From: Atopobium sp.
GTDB taxonomy: Bacteria; Actinomycetota; Coriobacteriia; Coriobacteriales; Atopobiaceae
DNA length: 10,755 nt
Assembly (NCBI GenBank): GCA_015258785.1
Contig: JABZHP010000042.1
Coordinates: 1-10,755 of the forward strand
Direction: 5' to 3'
The position numbers and the translations under genes are program-made. Within the stretch, counting starts at the first letter, position 1. Every line of letters begins with the position of its first letter. The notes below the pieces were generated by a model, which was given only the letters and a program-made list of their open reading frames with translations, was not told the origin of the DNA and ran no database searches. This document shows positions 1 through 7,726 of the stretch, piece by piece.

Positions 1-1648
1 CCATAGTTTGGTGGCGAGCATCAGCCCATACAAAGTCTGCAATACGATCTTGATACTCTCGCACCAAGGACAGATTTGTTGCCATAGCGCTTAAAAGCTC
101 AAGTTCTGAGTTGACCTGTCTGCGGTCTTCTGCGGAAAGCCCCTGTGAACCGTGCGATACATAAGCGTCGACAGGAACACCATACGAAGATGGATCGTCA
201 TATGATGGAACCTCATCATACGGTGGGACATCATCGTATGAAGGACCGTCAGTATACGTTGAAGTCTTGGAAGTTGAGTTGTACGAAGAGTTGGCCGCAC
301 TCTTCTGAGGCTGTTTGCGCGCTGCCTTTGAAGTACGCGAATCCAACGTATCATCTTGAATAGGTGCGGCTTTAATTGCGCGCTTTGCTTCCTCAACATC
401 AATATGAAGCAGATCTGACACACGAAGAGCATACTCGCTCAGCAGCACCGATGTCTTAAGCGGGGCCAACAGAGACGCCAAAGCTTCAAGCGCCTTGACT
501 CGACCACCGGGTACAGATAAATCAAACTGAGCTGTTGTGGCATCAAAGACAAAGTCCATAAGCGGACGAGCTGTATCTAAGATAGGACGTAGCTTATCTG
601 CACCTGATTCAGCGAGAAACTCCATGGGGTCCTGATTATTGGGCAAAACAACACAGAGAAACGCAGCGGTTGTTTTATCGATAAATTTAATAGCACGAGC
701 AGCAGCGTGTTGACCTGCGGCATCACCATCAAACATGCAAATAATTTTGCGAGCACGCTGTCGATCGATGAGTTTAACGTGCTCAGACGTGAATGCGGTA
801 CCTAGAGCTGCCACAGTGTTAGTAAAGCCGGCCTCGTGCATGGCTATAACGTCAGTGTAGCCCTCGCAAATAATGGCCTCAGACTGAGCTGCAATAGTCT
901 CTTTTGCCACGTCATAGGCAAAGAGGTGCTTGCCTTTATTAAAGACGGAAGTGTCCCTGGTATTTAGATACTTGGGAGCATTTTCTACCTTTTTAGTAAT
1001 TCGGCCACCAAAAGCAATGGTTCTTCCTTGTTCATCATGAATTGGGAACATCACGCGGTCATAGAACCAATCGCTAATTCGACCATTACGCTCAACGGCA
1101 AGGTTGGCAGCAATCATCTCTTGCGTGGTAAAGCCACATTTGCGCAAGTGCGCCACAAGTGCACCTCTACCAGGCGCATATCCCAGCTTCCAGCGCTTAC
1201 AGACGGCTGCTCCAAATCCACGACCAGAGAGATAACTACGAGCTGCTTCAGGACCTTCTCCCCTTCCACGCATAAGCATGGAGTGGAAGTAATTCTCGGC
1301 TTCTGTAAGGCACTCAATCAAACGATTCTTGCGAGGTCCTTTAGAAACATGAGCCTCTTCCGAAAGCGTAATGCCTGCTTTATCAGCAAGATATCTAATG
1401 GCATCGGGAAAATCCAGGTTTTCTCGCTTCATGACATAACTGAAGACGTCTCCGCCCTCGGAGCAAGCACCAAAGCAGTGCCAAAGACCTGTGGAGGGGT
1501 TTATCTTGAATGAGGGGCTTTTTTCTTGGTGGAAGGGACAGCATCCCCAATAGTCCTGACCTCGGGGTTTAAGCTCAACTGTCTCTGACACAAGCGTGAC
1601 AAAGTCCGTTGCCTGTCTTACACGCTCTTTATCTTCGTCAGTTATCAT
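1..1648 (-). CDS. dnaG: DNA primase DnaG (3' end beyond the window)
   Basis: Makes the RNA primers for replication at the fork, working with the replicative helicase. I translated 549 codons from the ATG at 1646-1648, and the frame is still open at the left edge. Residues 1-100 are the CHC2 zinc-binding domain, with C37, H40, C58 and C62; the last pair is spaced C-x3-C instead of the usual C-x2-C. Residues about 110-250 match the primase catalytic core N-terminal part, including FGGRI at 213-217. The TOPRIM part has EGYTD (E262) and FDGDAAG (D307, D309), the expected metal ligands. Residues about 430-505 are a low-complexity linker with repeats of PSYDDVP type. The helicase-interacting domain begins near 505 and is cut off. 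The start overlaps the end of ribF by 11 nt and has a strong ribosome binding site inside ribF, so coupling is likely. Identity is secure; the C-terminal boundary is unknown. Confidence 0.97.
   Translation of the reverse strand, partial: MITDEDKERVRQATDFVTLVSETVELKPRGQDYWGCCPFHQEKSPSFKINPSTGLWHCFGACSEGGDVFSYVMKRENLDFPDAIRYLADKAGITLSEEAHVSKGPRKNRLIECLTEAENYFHSMLMRGRGEGPEAARSYLSGRGFGAAVCKRWKLGYAPGRGALVAHLRKCGFTTQEMIAANLAVERNGRISDWFYDRVMFPIHDEQGRTIAFGGRITKKVENAPKYLNTRDTSVFNKGKHLFAYDVAKETIAAQSEAIICEGYTDVIAMHEAGFTNTVAALGTAFTSEHVKLIDRQRARKIICMFDGDAAGQHAAARAIKFIDKTTAAFLCVVLPNNQDPMEFLAESGADKLRPILDTARPLMDFVFDATTAQFDLSVPGGRVKALEALASLLAPLKTSVLLSEYALRVSDLLHIDVEEAKRAIKAAPIQDDTLDSRTSKAARKQPQKSAANSSYNSTSKTSTYTDGPSYDDVPPYDEVPSYDDPSSYGVPVDAYVSHGSQGLSAEDRRQVNSELELLSAMATNLSLVREYQDRIADFVWADARHQTM
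170..244 (-). repeat. Degenerate Tyr-Asp-Pro repeat in the DnaG linker
   Basis: DnaG residues 469-493 contain three to four degenerate copies of a 6-7 residue unit: PSYDDVP, PPYDEVP, PSYDDP, then SSYGVP. The DNA copies differ at several codon positions, so the repeat is visible mainly in the protein. It lies in the flexible region between the RNA polymerase core and the helicase-binding domain. Its role is unknown; it may be only a spacer. Confidence 0.75.
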
Positions 1649-2675
1649 CTTCCACCTCCCCGCTTTCTAAGTTATATGAAGTCGTACCCAGATTCTGGGC
1701 TACCCAATCTATATTTCCACGAACGGCTTGCTTGAGGTCTTCCAGCGAATCAAATTTTTTAGATTCCCTCAGTCTCTTCACAAATACCGTCTGAACCTCT
1801 GAATCATATAAGTTACCGCTAAAACCTAGAAGATTTGCCTCAAGCAAAGGTCCTGTTTGAGACTCAAATGAAGGCGCTTTTCCCACATTAACCGCAGCAG
1901 GCCAAGCTGTTGCGCCATGGACCACATAGCACGCATACACGCCGTCTTGAGGAATGCAATCATGCAGGTCAAGCGCGACGTTTGCCGTAGGAAAACCAAA
2001 GCCGGTGCCCTGACCACGACCATGCTTGACCACGCCACTCACAAAGTGCCAGCGGCCCAACAGACTTGTCGCTTCCTCAACTTTACCCTGCTCAAGCAAG
2101 TCCCTAATACGAGTTGCAGAAATTTTCTGTCCACCTGAGCAAAAGAGCTCGTGGGCATGAACTTCAAAGCCATGCTTATGCCCAAGCGAGGTGAGCAACG
2201 CGCTTCCTTCAGCTCCTTGTGCGCCCAGGCCAAAGTCAGAACCCACATGAACGGACACAGCTGAGACGCTTGGAAGCAGCTTGTCCTCAACGTATTGCGT
2301 AGCACTCAATGCCGCAAACTCGCGGGTAAAGTGATGCACCAGAATGCCATCCACTCCCCATGCAGCAAGTGCACGAAGCCTATCTTCTCCCGAGAGCAAT
2401 CGCCGAGGAGATCCGTCAAACAGCACCTCAACAGGGTCTGGTAAAAACGTCACAGCAACAAGTGGTACATTGCGAGCTTCGGCGTCCTTTTTTGCGCTAG
2501 CGAGAAGCCCTTGGTGGCCCTCATGAAGTCCGTCAAAGACACCAAGCACGCACACGCAAGGTTGCTTGTAGCAGTCAGAACGCAATGTATAGAAGTCGGC
2601 ATCACCAAGCTCAAGCGGAGCTGGCAGATGACTTCCATACAAAACGGATTGTGCTATGCGTTCTACCTTGTTCAC
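1638..2675 (-). CDS. ribF: Bifunctional riboflavin kinase / FAD synthetase RibF
   Basis: Phosphorylates riboflavin to FMN and adenylylates FMN to FAD in the cytoplasm. The 345-residue protein has the N-terminal nucleotidyltransferase domain, with GVFDGLHEGH at 45-54 and ISATRIR at 185-191 (usual form ISSTRIR). The C-terminal riboflavin kinase domain has GFPTAN at 227-232 and NVGKAPSF at 263-270. There is a short extension of about 35 residues before the first core strand. The start is GTG (2673-2675), with AAGGA five nt upstream; the gap to truB is 8 nt. The last 11 nt overlap dnaG. No FMN riboswitch is seen, and none would fit in the gap, so expression presumably follows the operon. Length and motifs are ordinary for the family. 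Confidence 0.96.
   Translation of the reverse strand: MNKVERIAQSVLYGSHLPAPLELGDADFYTLRSDCYKQPCVCVLGVFDGLHEGHQGLLASAKKDAEARNVPLVAVTFLPDPVEVLFDGSPRRLLSGEDRLRALAAWGVDGILVHHFTREFAALSATQYVEDKLLPSVSAVSVHVGSDFGLGAQGAEGSALLTSLGHKHGFEVHAHELFCSGGQKISATRIRDLLEQGKVEEATSLLGRWHFVSGVVKHGRGQGTGFGFPTANVALDLHDCIPQDGVYACYVVHGATAWPAAVNVGKAPSFESQTGPLLEANLLGFSGNLYDSEVQTVFVKRLRESKKFDSLEDLKQAVRGNIDWVAQNLGTTSYNLESGEVEDDN
1649..1661 (-). promoter_or_regulatory. Ribosome binding site of dnaG, inside ribF
   Basis: On the minus strand GGGGAGGTGGAAG directly precedes the dnaG ATG. The GGAGGT core lies five nt upstream of the start. It sits in the last codons of ribF and decides the ATG at 1648 as the dnaG start, which also gives the usual DnaG N-terminal length. 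Confidence 0.85.
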
Positions 2676-2683
2676 GTGCGTCC

Positions 2684-3625
2684 TTACTTACACAAAATAC
2701 CTTGAGAGAAGTTAGTCTGGCAGACTAAACAGGAACCCTGCCTTGTCCAAATTCCCACAAGAGCATCATTCCACACAAGGCTGACCAGCGAGTTATGAGC
2801 AACCTCAGAGAGATCTTCTGGAATACCAAAACGTTTTCCAACCTCAACACACTTGTATTCTGCTGCAGTCAACCTGTGCACAGGGTATCCCAGAACCTCA
2901 GTTGGATTGAGGCGTTTATCTTCAAGCACCTGAGCTGGGCTTTGTTCAAGCTCTTCTAATAAAGCGCAGCTCCCAAGTGTGATTGGACCAGAGAACGTCC
3001 TTCTCAGGCCACTAATATGAGCCTCTGTTCCAAGAGACTGACCAAGGTCTCGAGCAAGACTTCTAATGTAGGTGCCTTTTGAAACGTCAAACGCAACCGT
3101 CCATACCAGTGATTCATCCGTAGTAGAAGGTTTGCGCACTGCCAAAAGCGTAGCGTCGTAAATAGAGACTCTACGAGCCGCAAGCTCTGGCGTCTTACCT
3201 TCACGAACAAGCTGATAAGCGCGTTTGCCATCAACTGAGATTGCAGAAACTACAGGTGGAAGCTGGTCTACCGTACCCACCAGCTTTGCGCATGCAGCAC
3301 GAGCAAACTCTTCATCGCACAGATTTTCTGGAACAGCAGCAGTGGCTACGACCTGACCGTCTGCATCATCGGTTGAGGTACGAGCACCAAACGAAATGTC
3401 GGCTACATACCCTTTTCGGTCAAGCGTCAGAAGGCCCAAAAGCTTTGTAGCAAGTCCAATGCCCACTACCAGCACGCCACTTGCATTAGGATCCAAAGTG
3501 CCTGCGTGTCCCACGCGTTTCTCGCCAAATACACGGCGAACGCGAGAAACCACGTCATGGCTGGTCAGCCCAAGCGGCTTGTCAACAGCGATAAGTGCGT
3601 TAATTCCACTAGCTCCTCGCTTCAC
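2684..3625 (-). CDS. truB: tRNA pseudouridine(55) synthase TruB
   Basis: Isomerises uridine 55 in the T-loop of tRNAs to pseudouridine. The 313-residue protein has the family signature GHAGTLDP at 39-46, with D45 as the expected catalytic aspartate. It also has KGYVADISFG at 71-80, the following T-S-T-D-D-A-D-G segment, and GTYIRSLARDLG in the second half. The C-terminal part after the catalytic domain is compact and ends in a cysteine-containing tail (CLVCQTNF). The start is GTG at 3623-3625, directly abutting the TAG stop of nrnA, with AAGGAG six nt upstream inside nrnA. This zero-gap arrangement points to translational coupling. Identity is secure; the GTG gives the normal N-terminal length. 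Confidence 0.96.
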   Translation of the reverse strand: MKRGASGINALIAVDKPLGLTSHDVVSRVRRVFGEKRVGHAGTLDPNASGVLVVGIGLATKLLGLLTLDRKGYVADISFGARTSTDDADGQVVATAAVPENLCDEEFARAACAKLVGTVDQLPPVVSAISVDGKRAYQLVREGKTPELAARRVSIYDATLLAVRKPSTTDESLVWTVAFDVSKGTYIRSLARDLGQSLGTEAHISGLRRTFSGPITLGSCALLEELEQSPAQVLEDKRLNPTEVLGYPVHRLTAAEYKCVEVGKRFGIPEDLSEVAHNSLVSLVWNDALVGIWTRQGSCLVCQTNFSQGILCK

Positions 3626-4645
3626 CTATGACTCCTTGTCAAGGGCGAGAAGATCAATGAGCAGAGGTACTATCTGGGTAAACACATCGTCAATGGTGCC
3701 TTCAGCGGTAAAGCCTGCGGCTGCAGTGTGTCCGCCGCCACCCATTTGACGAGCTACGCCAGAAATATCTAGCTGAGACTTGGAACGCAGATTGCCACGA
3801 ACTTTTCCGCCGTCAACCTCTTTGAGGAAGAGGGCGATCTCTGTTCCCTCAACACAGCGCACAACATCTACCAGGCCATCCATCTCTGCTAGAGGAACAC
3901 CTGATGCAGAAAGATCTGCGGCAGTAACGTAGCTGTAGGCAACACGACCCTCACCAAAGGTGCGAATACGACCCATAACCTTTGCGGCAAGGTGAAGATA
4001 GGCCAAGCGATCACTCTGGTAGACATGAAGCGCAATCTGAGATGGAGAAGCACCTGCTTCCACCAGCAAACTTGCTACCTCAAAAGCCTCGCCGTCAGCG
4101 TTTTGGTACTGGAAACGGCCAGTATCAGTTACCAGCGCACACATGAGGCATTGTGCCTCTGAGGGAATAAGTTCTGCACCTAAATGACAGGCAAACTCGG
4201 TGATAATGACGCCAGTTGCCGCCGCATCAGGACGCACAAGTCCTGCATTCCAATACACATTGTTATAAGGGTGATGGTCAAGAACTACTACCGTCTTAGA
4301 GCGCTCCATCAGCGTTTCTGCATCAGCCAAACGACCTGCAGTAGAAAGATCTACGCAGATAAAAAGATCTGGAGTTCCCTCGTACTTATTTGCAGGGACA
4401 AAGCTCTCAGTACCATCAAGAAACTTGTAAATACGTGGTACTTCCCCATCAGCATCTGCCAAAAGATTGGTGACAGTTTTGCTAGGCCATCTTCTCTGAA
4501 TAATGGAAGAAAGTGCTAATCCAGAGCCAATCGCATCTCCATCAGGAGAAGTATGTGCGCAAACAACGATTGACGAGGCCTGCTCAATCAGAGCTATAAC
4601 CTCGTCAAACTCTGGACGACTGACTTTTGTATTCAGTGACGTCAC
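3626..4645 (-). CDS. nrnA: DHH/DHHA1 phosphoesterase, NrnA-type (oligoribonuclease / pAp phosphatase)
   Basis: NrnA-type enzymes degrade 2-5 nt RNA oligomers and often remove the 3'-phosphate of pAp; some actinobacterial relatives act on cyclic-di-AMP products. The 339-residue protein has the DHH domain motifs HTSPDGDAIGS (31-41), VDLSTAGR (98-105), LDHHP (122-126) and TDTGRF (173-178), which supply the two-metal centre. The DHHA1 domain has MGGGGHTAAAG (301-311). Length is normal and no membrane or sensory domain is attached, so this is not a GdpP-type protein. The start is GTG at 4643-4645, four nt after the rbfA stop, with GAGGAGG in the rbfA tail as ribosome binding site. A DHH gene between rbfA and truB is a common arrangement in actinobacteria. 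The exact substrate cannot be read from sequence. Confidence 0.92.
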   Translation of the reverse strand: MTSLNTKVSRPEFDEVIALIEQASSIVVCAHTSPDGDAIGSGLALSSIIQRRWPSKTVTNLLADADGEVPRIYKFLDGTESFVPANKYEGTPDLFICVDLSTAGRLADAETLMERSKTVVVLDHHPYNNVYWNAGLVRPDAAATGVIITEFACHLGAELIPSEAQCLMCALVTDTGRFQYQNADGEAFEVASLLVEAGASPSQIALHVYQSDRLAYLHLAAKVMGRIRTFGEGRVAYSYVTAADLSASGVPLAEMDGLVDVVRCVEGTEIALFLKEVDGGKVRGNLRSKSQLDISGVARQMGGGGHTAAAGFTAEGTIDDVFTQIVPLLIDLLALDKES

Positions 4646-4649
4646 TTAC

Positions 4650-5060
4650 TTACGCCTCCTCGTCAGAATTCTCTTCATCAGAAGCTAGAGGGTATCCAAA
4701 CTCGTCTTTCTCAACACCAAGCGTTGGTGGAACAACCTCAAGGGCTTGAGCAATACGCTCAGCCTCATCGGTAGTGGTATCAATTTTGAAATCAAGCTCA
4801 GGGGTTACACGCCAGTTCAACGCATGACCCAAAAGCGAGCGAATCCTACCCTTTGCACGCTTGAGAGCTGCGAGGACCTTCTCGTAGCGATCAGGCTCAC
4901 AGCTGACATACGCGCGCATAAAGGACTTATCAACCGAGACCTCACAGCTTGTGACAGTCACAAGCTGGAGATCAGGGTCAGAAATTTCAAACAAAAGGAT
5001 CCAGCTGAGCTTTTCTCGAGCTATCTCATTAGTACGACGAGAAAACTGATTCTGTTTCAT
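4650..5060 (-). CDS. rbfA: 30S ribosome-binding factor RbfA
   Basis: Binds the immature 30S subunit and helps finish 16S rRNA 5'-end processing and small-subunit maturation, acting with RimP and IF2 encoded upstream. The 136-residue protein fits the single KH-type fold of the family: the SRRTNEIAREKLSWIL opening helix, ISDPDL and LVTVTSCEVS near residues 27-42, the MRAYVS strand, the LKRAKGRIRSLLG helix and the TPELDFKID strand. The last 25 or so residues are an acidic tail (ends SDEENSDEEA), probably disordered. The ATG at 5058-5060 is preceded by AAGGGA in the 11-nt gap after infB. The end of the gene carries the ribosome binding site of nrnA. A perfect inverted repeat lies within the gene at 4945-4967. 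Confidence 0.95.
   Translation of the reverse strand: MKQNQFSRRTNEIAREKLSWILLFEISDPDLQLVTVTSCEVSVDKSFMRAYVSCEPDRYEKVLAALKRAKGRIRSLLGHALNWRVTPELDFKIDTTTDEAERIAQALEVVPPTLGVEKDEFGYPLASDEENSDEEA
4945..4967. repeat. Perfect 11-bp-arm inverted repeat inside rbfA
   Basis: CAGCTTGTGAC, one central base, then its exact reverse complement GTCACAAGCTG, 23 bp in all. It spans the codons for the conserved LVTVTSC stretch of RbfA. The inner GTGAC/GTCAC part follows partly from coding Val-Thr-Val-Thr; the outer six bases of each arm do not have to match. In RNA it could fold as a 9-10 bp stem with a 3-5 nt loop. It has no U-tract, so it is not an intrinsic terminator. Confidence 0.8.
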
Positions 5061-5071
5061 GCTGTCCCTTC

Positions 5072-7711
5072 TTACTCGGTACGAGCCACCTGCTCAATGC
5101 GATAGCCCTCAAGCTGGTCGCCAGGCTTGATGTCCTGGAAGTTCTCAAGGCCAATACCGCATTCATAGCCGGATTTAACGCTCTTAACGTCGTCTTTGAA
5201 GCGCCTGAGCGATGCAATCTTTCCGTCGTAGACAACAAAGCCGTCACGAATGAGGCGGATGTTATCGTCGCGAGAAATCTCGCCCTCAGAAATCATGCAG
5301 CCTGCAGCAATACCAACCTTAGGAACCTTGAAGGTATCGCGAACCTCAGCAACGCCAGTCTGAACTTCCTGCTCAGTTGGCTTAAGCATACCAATACGAG
5401 CAGCATCAATCTCTTCGATTGCCTTGTAGATGACGCTATAGGTTCTAATCTCAACGCCTACGCGCTCTGCAGCAAGCTTAGCCTTTGCATCTGGACGGAC
5501 GCCAAAGCCAATGATGATTGCGTTGGATGCATCGGCGAGAACAACGTCGGTCTCGGTGATTCCACCAACAGCAGAGTGGATGGTGCTGATACGAACCTCG
5601 GACTGGTCCATCTTGTCCAGGGAGTCCTGGAGAGCCTCGATGGAGCCCTGAACATCAGCCTTGATGATGAGGTTGAGCTCCTTGACGTCACGGTCAGCCA
5701 TGGTGTCAAAGAGGTTCTCAAGGGTAACGTGCTTAACACGGTTCTGCTCTTCAATACGAGCCTTAAGGGCGCGCTGATCAGCAAGCTCTCGAGCGTCGCG
5801 CTCCTCCTGGAAGACGCGGAACTCATCGCCTGCGCCAGGAACGGTCTGCAGACCAAGAATCTCAACTGCGTCAGAAGGACCTGCGGTAGTAACTGCGTTG
5901 CCCTTAGGATCAAGCATTGCACGGACGCGACCAAAGGCCATACCAGCAACAAGAGCATCGCCGATGTGGAGTGTACCGCGTGTAACCAAAACAGTAGCAA
6001 CAGAACCACGACCACGGTCAAGCTTAGCCTCAAGAACGTTACCAGACGCAAAGGTGTCTGGATTGGCCTTCAGCTCAAGGACATCTGCCTGCAAAAGAAT
6101 GGTCTCGAGAAGATCGTCGATGCCCAAATTCTGCTTAGCGGAGATGTCAACAAACATGTTCTGTCCGCCCCACTCCTCAGGAATAACACCGTACTCGGTG
6201 AGCTCCTGACGGACACGGGTAGGATCTGCGCCTGGCTTATCAATCTTGTTGACTGCAACAACAATTGGAACACCAGCAGCCTTTGCGTGGTTGATAGACT
6301 CAATGGTCTGAGGCATAACACCGTCGTCTGCAGCAACAATCAAGATGACAATATCGGTAACCTTTGCACCACGAGCACGCATTGCGGTAAAGGTCTCGTG
6401 ACCTGGGGTATCAATGAAGGTAATCTCACGGCCGTTAATGGTGACCTGAGAAGCACCGATTGCCTGTGTAATACCACCAGCCTCGCCAGCTGCAACGCCA
6501 GTGTGACGGATTGCGTCCAGAAGCGATGTCTTACCGTGGTCAACGTGACCCATGACGGTAACTACTGGAGGACGTGGCTTCAAGTCCTTAGGATCATCGT
6601 AGAAGGTGAAGGAATTCTCCTCCTCCTTGGACATGATCTTAATCTGGCGGCCAAGGTCATCAGCAACAATCTCAATAAGCTCATCAGACATGGTCTCGGT
6701 AAGCGTCAGAGGATTGCCAAGCAGGAACAGGCGCTTAATAATGTCATTTGCAGGAACGCCAAGAAGCTCAGCAAGTTCAGAGACAGTAGAGCCCTGAGGA
6801 ACCTTTACGGTATCAAGCTGGGAAATATCCTGGTCGTTTGCGAGTGCTTCCTCAATACGCTGCTCCATAGCAGCCTCTGCAGCCTGCTTCTGACGACGCT
6901 CTTTACGCTTTTTACGGCGGCCAGTGGACTCACGGCTTGCCTCTTCAATAGCAACGCGAGCCTCATCTAAAACGCGGCTTCTGTTGTAAGCCTCAGCCTC
7001 ACGTGCCATGCGGCTATAACGGTCTTCTCCGTCATCTCCACCGCGACGATTCTTCTTGCGCTTGCCGTTTGGACGCTCATCAGACATGGAGGCGTCATCG
7101 CGCTCATTTTTGAAGTTATGACGAGAAGGAGCACCACTTGCCTCGCTTGCATTAGCGCGAGCGTGGTTTCTAGGTCCCTTCTCAGCCTTCTTCTGAGCAG
7201 CGGACTCCGCTGCCTGCTGCTTCAATACCTCTTCCTGCTGAGCAATCTGATCAAGCAGGTTATTGAAAGAAGGAGCAGCCTTAGGAGCGGTATCCTTTAC
7301 GCGATTACGCTCGGCCTCTTCAGCCTCAAGACGCTTCTTCTCCTCCTCAGCGCGGCGGCGCTCCTCTTCTTTCTTGCGAGCAGCCTCCTCTTTTGCGCGC
7401 TTCTTCTCTTCTTCAGCACGCTCAGCCTCACGCCTTGCCTCTGCAGCAAGTCGCTCAGCCTCTGCTGCCTCTGCAGCAGCCTTTGCCTCTTTGGCAGCAG
7501 CCTCTTCCTCAGCAGCCTTCTGAGCTGCAATTTCAGCGGCACGAACCTCCATAATAGGCTGGAGTTTCTTACGAACAATAGAGATATATGCATCTTCAAG
7601 CGTAGAAGAAGCAGACTTTGCAGGAATCTTCATGTCCGCAAGGTGCTCGAGCAATTCTTTGCTCTGCATACCATATTCTTTGGCAAGGTCATGTACACGC
7701 ATTTTTGCCAT
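5072..7711 (-). CDS. infB: Translation initiation factor IF-2
   Basis: GTPase that delivers initiator fMet-tRNA to the 30S complex and promotes subunit joining. The 879-residue protein opens with an IF2_N helical domain (about 1-50). A long charged Ala/Glu/Lys/Arg segment follows (about 56-178), then a basic spacer to about 275 and a second IF2_N domain (about 303-356). The G domain has GHVDHGKT (388-395), GGITQ (412-416), DTPGHE (434-439), NKID (488-491) and SAK (524-526). Domains II, III and C2 follow to the end, including the KADVQGS and GFGVRP segments. All GTPase motifs are intact. The ATG at 7709-7711 follows GGAAGG with a 9-nt spacer in the 43-nt gap after nusA. No ylxR or ylxQ gene lies between nusA and infB. 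No convincing internal start with a ribosome binding site was found for a shorter isoform. Confidence 0.98.
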   Translation of the reverse strand: MAKMRVHDLAKEYGMQSKELLEHLADMKIPAKSASSTLEDAYISIVRKKLQPIMEVRAAEIAAQKAAEEEAAAKEAKAAAEAAEAERLAAEARREAERAEEEKKRAKEEAARKKEEERRRAEEEKKRLEAEEAERNRVKDTAPKAAPSFNNLLDQIAQQEEVLKQQAAESAAQKKAEKGPRNHARANASEASGAPSRHNFKNERDDASMSDERPNGKRKKNRRGGDDGEDRYSRMAREAEAYNRSRVLDEARVAIEEASRESTGRRKKRKERRQKQAAEAAMEQRIEEALANDQDISQLDTVKVPQGSTVSELAELLGVPANDIIKRLFLLGNPLTLTETMSDELIEIVADDLGRQIKIMSKEEENSFTFYDDPKDLKPRPPVVTVMGHVDHGKTSLLDAIRHTGVAAGEAGGITQAIGASQVTINGREITFIDTPGHETFTAMRARGAKVTDIVILIVAADDGVMPQTIESINHAKAAGVPIVVAVNKIDKPGADPTRVRQELTEYGVIPEEWGGQNMFVDISAKQNLGIDDLLETILLQADVLELKANPDTFASGNVLEAKLDRGRGSVATVLVTRGTLHIGDALVAGMAFGRVRAMLDPKGNAVTTAGPSDAVEILGLQTVPGAGDEFRVFQEERDARELADQRALKARIEEQNRVKHVTLENLFDTMADRDVKELNLIIKADVQGSIEALQDSLDKMDQSEVRISTIHSAVGGITETDVVLADASNAIIIGFGVRPDAKAKLAAERVGVEIRTYSVIYKAIEEIDAARIGMLKPTEQEVQTGVAEVRDTFKVPKVGIAAGCMISEGEISRDDNIRLIRDGFVVYDGKIASLRRFKDDVKSVKSGYECGIGLENFQDIKPGDQLEGYRIEQVARTE
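7178..7546 (-). other. Low-complexity charged coiled-coil region of IF-2
   Basis: IF-2 residues 56-178 are built almost entirely of Ala, Glu, Lys, Arg and Gln, with runs such as EEEKKRLEAEEAER. They probably form a long charged helix or coiled coil between the first IF2_N domain and a basic disordered spacer. The composition explains the long Ser/Leu-rich open frames seen on the opposite strand here. The IF2 N-terminus varies widely in length and composition between bacteria. Confidence 0.8.
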
Positions 7712-7720
7712 ATATGAAAA

Positions 7721-7726
7721 CCTTCC
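7721..7726 (-). promoter_or_regulatory. Ribosome binding site of infB
   Basis: GGAAGG on the minus strand, nine nt before the infB ATG, in the 43-nt nusA-infB gap. The gap shows no promoter or hairpin that I can support, so infB is probably expressed by read-through from nusA. Confidence 0.6.

Noticed and set aside
1028..1513. 161-codon plus-strand frame opposite dnaG
   Set aside because: Antisense to the conserved primase core; no independent evidence of coding.
3638..3643. TTGACA on the minus strand just before truB, as a possible internal promoter
   Set aside because: No -10-like element occurs at 16-18 nt spacing. The bases are part of the nrnA C-terminal codons and the truB ribosome binding site.
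5576..6970. 464-codon open frame on the plus strand opposite infB
   Set aside because: It lies entirely antisense to the conserved GTPase and C-terminal part of IF-2. Its product resembles no family I know, and its length follows from the codon bias of infB leaving few stops in that frame.
7083..7088. Internal ATG at IF-2 Met-209 as a start for a short IF-2 isoform, as in E. coli
   Set aside because: No Shine-Dalgarno sequence precedes it, and the location in a disordered spacer gives no support.
7118..7717. 199-codon Leu/Ser-rich plus-strand frame opposite the infB 5' end
   Set aside because: The composition is the direct complement of the Ala/Glu/Lys/Arg-rich coiled-coil codons. The apparent membrane-protein look is an artefact.
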